From assembly GCA_030040955.1 (NCBI GenBank), contig JASHSH010000087.1, positions 1 through 5,867 on the forward strand: a stretch of DNA of 5,867 nt, given 5' to 3'. Below the pieces are notes generated by a model. The model had not been told where the DNA came from. It worked only from the letters and a program-made list of their open reading frames with translations, and did not search any database. Position 1 is the first letter of the stretch. The number at the start of each line of letters is the position of its first letter. Source of the stretch: Rhodospirillales bacterium (GTDB lineage: Bacteria > Pseudomonadota > Alphaproteobacteria > Rhodospirillales > Magnetospirillaceae). Shown piece after piece: positions 1-5,867 of the stretch. The position numbers and the translations under genes are program-made.

Positions 1-1258
<1,258 letters not shown>

Positions 1259-1263
1259 CGCAA

Positions 1264-1287
1264 CGGGGAATCTAGTGCGCTTCCCCG
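1264..1287 (-). promoter_or_regulatory. Inverted repeat in the uvrB leader, possible hairpin over the ribosome-binding position
   Basis: The sequence CGGGGAA (1264-1270) is matched by TTCCCCG (1281-1287), a perfect 7-bp inverted repeat around a 10-base centre. In the uvrB message the hairpin would end five bases before the ATG, where a Shine-Dalgarno sequence would normally sit, and none is seen. The centre also holds TAGATT on the minus strand, about ten bases before the ATG, which could instead be a -10 element giving a nearly leaderless message; no good -35 is found 16-18 bases further up. There is no U-run, so it is not a standard terminator. The repeat is seen; any function is inferred. 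Confidence 0.3.
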
Positions 1288-1326
1288 CGCGGCGCCAGAT
1301 CGGCGCACCAATCCCGGACGGATCGC

Positions 1327-2328
1327 CTAGTGCGCGCCGAAACTCTCGGTCTGCCGCGCGCGGCCCCGCGCCGCCATGTCGCCGAATCCGCGCGGCACCT
1401 GCACGCCCGAGGGCGTCGAGGGAGCCGCCGGACGCGGCGGCAGCGAGGCGAACTGCTCGATGGCGACCTTGCGCCGGATCATGACGCCGAGCTTGGACAA
1501 CGCCTCTAGGTCGGCCCGGCGCGGGCGCGACGGGCTTTGGGTGATGCGCTCGACCAGCTCCACCAGGGCCTCGATCAGCGCGGCCACCGAACCCCAGCCG
1601 GCCTCGCGCTTTCTTTGCTCGAGCTCGCGGCCCCAGTCGAGCAGATGGTCGAAGTCGCGCCGCAGCCGCTCGGAATCCCCACCGGTCTCGAAGCGCTCGA
1701 GCGAGCTGCTGATCAGGCTGTCCAACCCGGTCAACGGGCTTTGCAGCTTCTTCTCGGCCACCCGGATCACGCCCTCGCTGATCCGGCGCTGCAGCTCGAG
1801 CTCCGGCAGATGCTCCACCATCTTGTCGCGCATCGTGTTCGGAACGTGGACCAGATCGTGATCGTTCTCGCCGGGGCGCACGAACCGCCGCCGGGTCGGG
1901 CCGACATAGGTGTCGGTGGCGACGAAGGGCTTGCGCCCATGGACCAGATGGCCGACCCGGTCGAGCAGCTGGGTGATCGAGGCCGGCTTGCTGAGCAGGT
2001 CGTCGACCCCGCCGTTCAGCGTGCCCATCACCCGGCTCTCGGTCGGCTCGAGCGCGGTGGCGACGATGACGACGAACGGATTGCGGCCGATCCGGTTCTG
2101 CCGGATCTCCTGCATCACCTTGGCGAACTCGGGGCCGAGCAGGCTCACATCGCACAGGATCAGGTCGAACATCTCCTGCTCGATCGCGTCGAGCATGACG
2201 CGGACCCCCTGCCCGTGGACCACCTCGCGCATGCCGTTCTCGACCAGCACCGAGCGCAGCCCGCGGCGCAGCGAGGCGTCGCTCTCGACCAGGACGGTGC
2301 GGATGTCGCGATAGCGGTGTCCGATCAT
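1327..2328 (-). CDS. Receiver-domain (CheY-like) response regulator with unrecognised helical C-terminal half
   Basis: A 333-residue cytoplasmic protein. Residues about 9-130 form a receiver domain: strand 1 TVLVESD (11-17), phospho-acceptor D60 in DLILCDVS, T91 after VVIVA, and K114 in LLSKPAS. The acidic pocket is unusual: E15 matches CheY D12, but S16 replaces D13, a magnesium ligand. A basic linker follows (TYVGPTRRRFVRPG, 140-153). Residues about 160-295 look helical (ELELQRRISEGVIRVAEKK; RRDFDHLLDWGRELEQRKRE), possibly partly coiled coil, and the end (296-333) is rich in Pro, Arg and Gly and looks disordered. I recognise no DNA-binding, HD-GYP, GGDEF or PP2C output. The ATG at 2328 is preceded by GAGGGTG; the open frame extends far upstream, but only as a shadow of the EAL-GGDEF gene. 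It begins 29 bases after that gene's stop, suggesting co-transcription and a joint role in c-di-GMP signalling. The receiver assignment is firm; the output is unknown. Confidence 0.9.
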   Translation of the reverse strand: MIGHRYRDIRTVLVESDASLRRGLRSVLVENGMREVVHGQGVRVMLDAIEQEMFDLILCDVSLLGPEFAKVMQEIRQNRIGRNPFVVIVATALEPTESRVMGTLNGGVDDLLSKPASITQLLDRVGHLVHGRKPFVATDTYVGPTRRRFVRPGENDHDLVHVPNTMRDKMVEHLPELELQRRISEGVIRVAEKKLQSPLTGLDSLISSSLERFETGGDSERLRRDFDHLLDWGRELEQRKREAGWGSVAALIEALVELVERITQSPSRPRRADLEALSKLGVMIRRKVAIEQFASLPPRPAAPSTPSGVQVPRGFGDMAARGRARQTESFGAH

Positions 2329-2333
2329 GGTTT

Positions 2334-2340
2334 CACCCTC
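2334..2340 (-). promoter_or_regulatory. Ribosome binding site of the receiver-protein gene
   Basis: GAGGGTG on the minus strand ends five bases before the ATG at 2328, with its GAGG core eight bases away. This fixes the start inside a much longer open frame that has no biological meaning upstream, and shows that the gene is translated independently of the preceding one. Confidence 0.65.
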
Positions 2341-2357
2341 GCTTTCGACTTGGGCGG

Positions 2358-4250
2358 CTAAAGCGTCTCGGACGCGATGCGGTCGGCGGCGGACTTGGCC
2401 TCGTTCTTGAGCGCCGCGATCCGGCGCGATACCTCGTCCACCGTGTAGACGCGGCGCGCCGCCGGCAGGATGATCAGCACCGCGCTGACGCCGAGCAGCG
2501 CGTAGCGCCGCATCACCCCCATGCGGTCGCTGGCCTCGATATAGCCCTGGGCGCGCGCGTCCTCGTCGTAGAACACCGCCGCCTCCTGCGCGAACCGGCC
2601 GATCAGGCTGCGCACGATGGCGAGCGTGGCGCCGAAATCCTGCCGCTCGCGCAGGCCGAAGAAGAAATCGTCGCCGCCGACATGGCCGATGAACGAGCCG
2701 TTGTAGCTCAGGCTCTTGCGCATCATCTCGGCGAACAACAGGAGCGCGCGGTCGCCGACGCGGAAGCCGTATTTGTCGTTGAACGGCTTGAAATTGTCGA
2801 AATCGAAATAGCAGAGCGTGTAGGGCGAACCCACATCGTCCATCGCCCGGGCGACGAAATCGTGGATCGAGATGTTGCCGGGAAGCTTGGTGAGCGGGTT
2901 CTGATCCTGCGCGGTGGCGATCCGCTTTTCGTTCAGCACGCGCAGCAGAGCATCCGCCGACAGGAAGCCGATATAGCGCATGTCCTCGACGACGACGATG
3001 CCCTCGGTGACCTTGTCGGCCGCGTAGTTCTCCAGGATCTTCTGCGCGTCGAGATTGATGTCGGCGACCGGGCATTTGGTCACGAAATGGTGGAGCTGAA
3101 GCCCGATCGACTTGTTCTCGATCAGCGCGCGGCCGTAGTTCGAGTAGGTGTATTCCTTGAGCGCGATCTCGCGGATGATGCCGATGGGCACGCCGACGCG
3201 GTCGATCACCGGGAAGAAGGTGGCCGACTTGTTGTGGCGGAAGCGTTCGAACAGCTTGGTCATCGAGGTATCGATGCTGATCGGCTCGAGCGGCTCGATC
3301 TGCTCGCGCACGATCCATTCGTCGGACGCCTTGCGCCGCTTCCACTTCATGGTGAGATCGGCGACATGGGCATACTGTTGCTTCAGCTCGCCGACATCGC
3401 CGGTCGGCCGGTCGACGATGTAGCCCTGCACGATCTCGCAGCCTACGTCGCGGCAGGTGAGATAATCCTGCTCGCTCTGCACGCCCTCGGCCACGATCTG
3501 GATGCCGAGCAGATGCGCGATCGAGATGATCTGCGACAGCAGCAGCCGCTTCTTGGAATCGTTGGCGATGCCGTGGATGAAGAAGCGATCGAACTTGATC
3601 ATGTCGGCGTCGATCGCATAGAGCATCTGCAGGCCCCAGAAGCCGGCGCCGAAATCGTCGATCGCCAGGTTGAAGCCGTATTTGCGGAAGCCGCGCAGGA
3701 TGGCGTCGACCTCGCCCGAGTTGCCGAGCGGGTGCCGCTCGGAAATCTCGATGACCACCAGATCCTCGCTGACGCCGTGGCGCCGCGCGATGCGGTGGAT
3801 GCGGGCGGCCACGCTCTCGCCGGCGGCGAGCGTGCGGTTGTCGAAATTCATGAACAGCTTGTACTTGTCGTTGCCGGGGATGGTGCGGAACTTGGCCATC
3901 GCGCGGTCGCAGAGCGCTAGTTCCATGTCGATCAGCACGCCCTCGGCGTTGCATTTGTCGAAGAATTCCTCGATCGAGGCGAAACCCTCCCGGTCGGTGT
4001 TGCGCAGCAGCGCTTCGTAGCCGAACGCGATCCCGGATTGGGTGTTGACGATCGGCTGGAACGCGTGGTCGAGCTTGGCCAGCTGGCGCGCCCAGGGTCC
4101 GGGCAAGGACATGCGATGGCGCAGGCCGAGCGGATCGGTCCGCGTCGCCGAAGGCAGGCGGAACAGCGTCTCTTGCGTGGGGAGCTTGCTCGCGGGGATC
4201 GTCGTATCCGGTTCGGGATCGACGCCGAGGCGGGCGGGGGCAGAGGCCAT
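2358..4250 (-). CDS. Cyclic-di-GMP phosphodiesterase / GGDEF hybrid: EAL - CBS pair - GGDEF
   Basis: A 630-residue protein (numbered from the ATG at 4250) with no signal peptide or clear membrane segment. Residues 1-55 are Pro-rich and probably disordered. EAL domain (about 56-285): YEALLR with E79, N135 in MNFDN, E168 in EISER, D198/D199 in AIDDFGAG, K219 in IKFDRFFI, E255 in AEGVQ and Q275 in QGYIVDRP. All the usual metal and catalytic residues are present, so it should hydrolyse c-di-GMP to pGpG. Residues about 316-438 look like two CBS motifs, a likely nucleotide-sensing module. GGDEF domain (about 445-600): D483 and N491 in YFDFDNFKPFND, D500 in VGDRALL, and signature GGDDF (525-529) where GGDEF or GGEEF is usual. 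No RxxD inhibitory site stands ahead of the signature (NGSF instead). A TTG at 4256 is also in frame, but GAAGGGA is well spaced only for the ATG. It is first in the leftward gene series. Most likely a net phosphodiesterase; cyclase activity is uncertain. Confidence 0.95.
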   Translation of the reverse strand: MASAPARLGVDPEPDTTIPASKLPTQETLFRLPSATRTDPLGLRHRMSLPGPWARQLAKLDHAFQPIVNTQSGIAFGYEALLRNTDREGFASIEEFFDKCNAEGVLIDMELALCDRAMAKFRTIPGNDKYKLFMNFDNRTLAAGESVAARIHRIARRHGVSEDLVVIEISERHPLGNSGEVDAILRGFRKYGFNLAIDDFGAGFWGLQMLYAIDADMIKFDRFFIHGIANDSKKRLLLSQIISIAHLLGIQIVAEGVQSEQDYLTCRDVGCEIVQGYIVDRPTGDVGELKQQYAHVADLTMKWKRRKASDEWIVREQIEPLEPISIDTSMTKLFERFRHNKSATFFPVIDRVGVPIGIIREIALKEYTYSNYGRALIENKSIGLQLHHFVTKCPVADINLDAQKILENYAADKVTEGIVVVEDMRYIGFLSADALLRVLNEKRIATAQDQNPLTKLPGNISIHDFVARAMDDVGSPYTLCYFDFDNFKPFNDKYGFRVGDRALLLFAEMMRKSLSYNGSFIGHVGGDDFFFGLRERQDFGATLAIVRSLIGRFAQEAAVFYDEDARAQGYIEASDRMGVMRRYALLGVSAVLIILPAARRVYTVDEVSRRIAALKNEAKSAADRIASETL

Positions 4251-4257
4251 TTCCAAA

Positions 4258-4264
4258 TCCCTTC
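4258..4264 (-). promoter_or_regulatory. Ribosome binding site of the EAL-GGDEF gene
   Basis: GAAGGGA on the minus strand lies seven bases before the ATG at 4250 but only one base from the alternative TTG at 4256. The spacing decides the start in favour of ATG, giving 630 rather than 632 residues. Confidence 0.65.
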
Positions 4265-4401
4265 GTTCAGATCGACGGGAGAAAGGTCCCTTGACCCGAT
4301 GAGCTTAATGCGTTCGCCGCGAGGCAGATGTTATGGATGCGAGAAGTATCGAAGACTCTAAGGTTACACACGCAAGAAACGCATAGCCTTTATCGATATT
4401 C

Positions 4402-4431
4402 TTGAACTTTGGCCCAACGCGCCGTGAATAT
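4402..4431 (+). promoter_or_regulatory. Candidate sigma-70-type promoter, rightward
   Basis: TTGAAC at 4402-4407 matches four of six bases of the -35 consensus. An AT-rich stretch 17-18 bases downstream offers TGAATA or GAATAT as a -10. The fit to -10 is poor, and the site is over 200 bases before the 84-residue gene, so it would give a long leader. AT-rich DNA supplies such matches by chance. A lone TATTAT at 4487-4492 is a better -10 but has no -35. Confidence 0.2.
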
Positions 4432-4489
4432 TTATATTTAGTCCCGAAATAATGTAATTAGCGACCGCGCCTTGTATGCAATTGAATAT
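4426..4489 (+). repeat. Short GAATAT direct repeats in the AT-rich spacer
   Basis: TGAATATT occurs at 4425-4432 and again at 4483-4490, 58 bases apart. A third GAATAT is on the opposite strand at 4396-4401. They could be binding sites of an AT-preferring regulator or nucleoid protein, but with six to eight bases per copy in AT-rich sequence chance is a real alternative. Confidence 0.2.
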
Positions 4490-4629
4490 TATCAGCGAAT
4501 TGCCGCTTGCGGCGAACCGGAGTGACTGTTTGCTTAAACTTTCTTTCACCACAGTGTCATCCCCCGCCCGTGCTCGAATGCGGCAAATTGTCCGGGAGGG
4601 AAAGAGCGCTGGGTCTCATGGCATTGGGT

Positions 4630-4636
4630 GGAGAGG
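4630..4636 (+). promoter_or_regulatory. Ribosome binding site setting a GTG start
   Basis: GGAGAGG lies seven bases before the GTG at 4644, the best Shine-Dalgarno match in the window. It argues for that GTG over the in-frame ATGs at 4476 and 4578, whose downstream codons lack the gene's codon bias. Confidence 0.7.
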
Positions 4637-4643
4637 TTCACCT

Positions 4644-4898
4644 GTGTCTGCCGGATGGCCTGAGGACGCGGAACGAGCGGTCATCGGCGCGCTGACCAAT
4701 CGGCTCGAGCAGAACAAGCCGACCGCAGCCAGCGTCGTGTTGCGTGACGCCGCCGACCGCTACCGGGTGCTGCACGATTCGGTCAGCTACGCCGATGCGT
4801 GGACCGAGATCGCGCTGGCCGTGCGCCGGCTGGAGGAGCGCGGCGACATCCGCGCGCCGATGGAGCCGGGTACCTCGTGGACGCTGCTGCGGAAATAG
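4644..4898 (+). CDS. Small hypothetical protein, 84 residues, possibly winged-helix-like
   Basis: I do not recognise this protein. From the GTG start it reads as a soluble, charged, mostly helical polypeptide with no signal peptide, membrane segment or cysteine. Likely helices are residues 8-24 (DAERAVIGALTNRLEQN), 28-43 (AASVVLRDAADRYRVL) and 49-67 (YADAWTEIALAVRRLEERG), followed by a short strand pair ending TSWTLLRK. Three helices and a C-terminal hairpin, with RRLEERGDI resembling the end of a recognition helix, would fit a small winged helix; this is a guess from pattern alone. Codon use (strong G/C at third positions) and the GGAGAGG site support a real gene. An ATG at 4476 would extend it to 140 residues, but that extension crosses AT-rich DNA with different codon use. 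It is divergent from the c-di-GMP genes and 102 bases before the aminotransferase; a role in either is not shown. Stop is TAG. Confidence 0.75.
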   Translation: MSAGWPEDAERAVIGALTNRLEQNKPTAASVVLRDAADRYRVLHDSVSYADAWTEIALAVRRLEERGDIRAPMEPGTSWTLLRK

Positions 4899-5000
4899 GT
4901 GCATTCGCGGGGAAATTGACCAAGGGACAAAGCCAGTTGCGCCCCCGGCCCCGCGGCATTAGCTTCGCGCGCGACCCAACCCCTAGCCGGACCCAGCGCC

Positions 5001-5867
5001 ATGTCGTTCCTGGCCCAGCGCCTCTCCCTGGTGAAACCCTCGCCGACCGTCGGCGTCACCATGAAGGCGGCCGAACTCAAGGCGCAGGGCCGCGACGTGA
5101 TCGGCCTTGGCGCGGGCGAGCCGGATTTCGACACGCCCGCCTCGATCAAGGCCGCGGCCAAGGCGGCGATCGACCGCGGCCAGACCAAATACACCGCGGT
5201 CGCCGGCACCATCGAGCTGCGCAAGGCGATCGCGGGCAAGTTCCGCCGCGAGAACGGGCTCGACTACGAACCTGGCCAGATCACCGTCGGCTGCGGCGGC
5301 AAGCAGGTCATCTTCAACGCCTTCCTCGCCACGGTAGAGCCGGGCGACGAGGTGATCGTGCCGGCCCCCTATTGGGTCAGCTACCCCGACGTCGCGCTGA
5401 TGTGCGGCGGCACGGTGGTACCCGTCGCCTGCCCGGAATCGAACGGCTTCAAGCTGCGCCCGGCCGACCTCGAGAAGGCGATTTCGCCGCGCACCAAATG
5501 GCTGGTGCTGAACTCGCCCTGCAACCCGACCGGCGCGGCCTATACGCGCGACGAACTCAAGGCCATCACCGATGTGCTGCTGCGCCATCCGCATGTCTGG
5601 CTGATGAGCGACGACATCTACGAGCACCTGGTCTACGAAGGTTTCGCCTTCGCCACGCCGGCGCAGGTCGAGCCGCGGCTGAAGGAGCGCACGCTCACCA
5701 TCAACGGCTGCTCGAAGGCCTATTCGATGACCGGCTGGCGCGTCGGCTACGGAGCCGGGCCGAAGAAGCTGATCGACGCCATGAATATGATCCAGTCGCA
5801 GAGCACGACACATACCAGCTCGATCAGCCAGGCGGCGGCCACCGCCGCGCTGGAGGGCCCGCAGGAC
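5001..5867 (+). CDS. aatA: Aspartate aminotransferase, PLP fold type I (class I/II), N-terminal 289 residues; 3' end beyond the window
   Basis: A cytosolic pyridoxal-phosphate enzyme that exchanges the amino group between aspartate and 2-oxoglutarate. It is of the Rhizobium/Thermus AatA (AspC-like, Ib) type. Visible marks: N-terminus MSFLAQRLSLVKPSPTVGVT, GLGAGEPDFDTP (35-46), YTAVAGTIELRKAI (64-77), CGGKQVIFNAF (98-108), W125 in PAPYWVSYPD for stacking on the cofactor, N175 in NSPCNPTGA, D204 and Y207 in SDDIYEHL for the pyridine nitrogen and O3', the Schiff-base lysine K239 in NGCSKAYSMTGWRVGY, and R247 for the phosphate. K101 with S14/T16 matches positions linked in the Thermus enzyme to binding the substrate's distal carboxylate, which favours aspartate (and possibly prephenate) over alanine. 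Full enzymes have about 400 residues, so roughly 110 are missing at the right edge. The start is set by the conserved N-terminus; no clear ribosome binding site precedes it. The 102 bases upstream show no terminator. Confidence 0.95.
   Translation, partial: MSFLAQRLSLVKPSPTVGVTMKAAELKAQGRDVIGLGAGEPDFDTPASIKAAAKAAIDRGQTKYTAVAGTIELRKAIAGKFRRENGLDYEPGQITVGCGGKQVIFNAFLATVEPGDEVIVPAPYWVSYPDVALMCGGTVVPVACPESNGFKLRPADLEKAISPRTKWLVLNSPCNPTGAAYTRDELKAITDVLLRHPHVWLMSDDIYEHLVYEGFAFATPAQVEPRLKERTLTINGCSKAYSMTGWRVGYGAGPKKLIDAMNMIQSQSTTHTSSISQAAATAALEGPQD

Larger units (their letters stand above)
4251..4643. other. Divergent intergenic spacer with AT-rich core, likely bidirectional promoter region
   Basis: These 393 bases separate the leftward EAL-GGDEF gene from the rightward 84-residue gene. 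GC falls to about 42% over 4341-4420 and 36% over 4421-4500, against well over 60% around it. I see no convincing gene: open frames here lack the third-position G/C bias of the real genes and have no ribosome binding site. Promoters for both directions probably lie here. A weak leftward candidate is TTGCGT followed 19 bases later by GATACT (minus strand, about 4345-4377). No rRNA, tRNA or terminator was recognised. A small RNA cannot be excluded. Confidence 0.6.

Noticed and set aside
1841..1866. GGAAC-N17-CGTT, resembling an EcfG general-stress promoter, on the plus strand
   Set aside because: It lies inside the receiver-protein gene, antisense, with no gene downstream on that strand; nine matched bases in high-GC coding DNA are expected by chance.
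2682..3920. 412-codon open frame on the plus strand, antisense to the EAL-GGDEF gene
   Set aside because: Its product is a low-complexity Asp/Val/Ala/Leu/His string with no domain, while the opposite strand encodes complete EAL, CBS and GGDEF motifs. Long antisense frames are usual in high-GC coding DNA.
2329..3954. Upstream extension of the receiver-protein reading frame to a start near 3954 (875 codons in total)
   Set aside because: The extension is the out-of-frame shadow of the EAL-GGDEF gene, Arg/Ala/Pro-rich with no motif; the ribosome binding site at 2334-2340 sets the real start at 2328.
4502..4513. GCCGC-TT-GCGGC palindrome in the divergent spacer
   Set aside because: A two-base loop cannot form a stable hairpin, and a short G/C palindrome like this is not distinctive enough to call an operator.
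4364..4552. 62-codon minus-strand open frame in the AT-rich spacer
   Set aside because: No ribosome binding site, composition typical of AT-rich non-coding DNA, and no recognisable feature.
4916..4944. TTGACC at 4916-4921 as a -35 element for the aminotransferase
   Set aside because: No -10-like hexamer lies 16-19 bases downstream, where the sequence is nearly all G and C.
4906..4955. CGCGGGG (4906-4912) and CCCCGCG (4949-4955) as a possible terminator after the 84-residue gene
   Set aside because: The 36-base loop and lack of a T-run make it a poor terminator; 7-bp G/C complementarity is common in this composition.
4983..5813. 276-codon minus-strand open frame opposite the aminotransferase
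   Set aside because: The plus strand carries all class I aminotransferase motifs in order; this frame is its shadow with no recognisable domain.

Overview
The window is high-GC DNA (well above 60% in the genes, by eye) with strong G/C preference at third codon positions. The gene content fits an alphaproteobacterium. The N-terminus and active site of the aspartate aminotransferase, together with an EAL-CBS-GGDEF enzyme beside a receiver-domain protein, recall the Rhodospirillales, but this placement is from memory of the families and is not tested. No RNA gene, transposon, CRISPR array or prophage gene is visible.

Layout. Leftward (minus strand, from about 4250 down to the left edge) there are three genes in series. 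The first is a 630-residue EAL-CBS-CBS-GGDEF cyclic-di-GMP enzyme (4250-2358). The second is a 333-residue protein with an N-terminal receiver domain and an unrecognised helical C-terminal half (2328-1327). The third is uvrB, the DNA-repair helicase subunit, which runs off the left edge (1258-1, N-terminal 419 residues). The gaps are 29 and 68 bases with no visible terminator, so one transcript is plausible. The first two look like a functional pair; uvrB is probably a passenger or has its own promoter.

A 393-base divergent spacer (4251-4643) contains an AT-rich core (about 4380-4500, roughly 36-42% GC) and is the likely promoter region for both directions. Rightward lie an 84-residue unrecognised protein with a GTG start and a good ribosome binding site (4644-4898), then after 102 bases a class I aspartate aminotransferase cut by the right edge (5001-5867, first 289 residues).

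How the genes work together. The EAL domain keeps all the metal and catalytic residues I looked for. The GGDEF domain carries GGDDF and has no RxxD inhibitory site. The protein is therefore most likely a c-di-GMP phosphodiesterase with a weak, sensory or inactive cyclase domain, possibly tuned by nucleotide binding to its CBS pair. The receiver protein would be its signalling partner. Nothing in the window is a clear novel system; the least explained parts are the receiver protein's output domain, the small 84-residue protein and the AT-rich divergent spacer.
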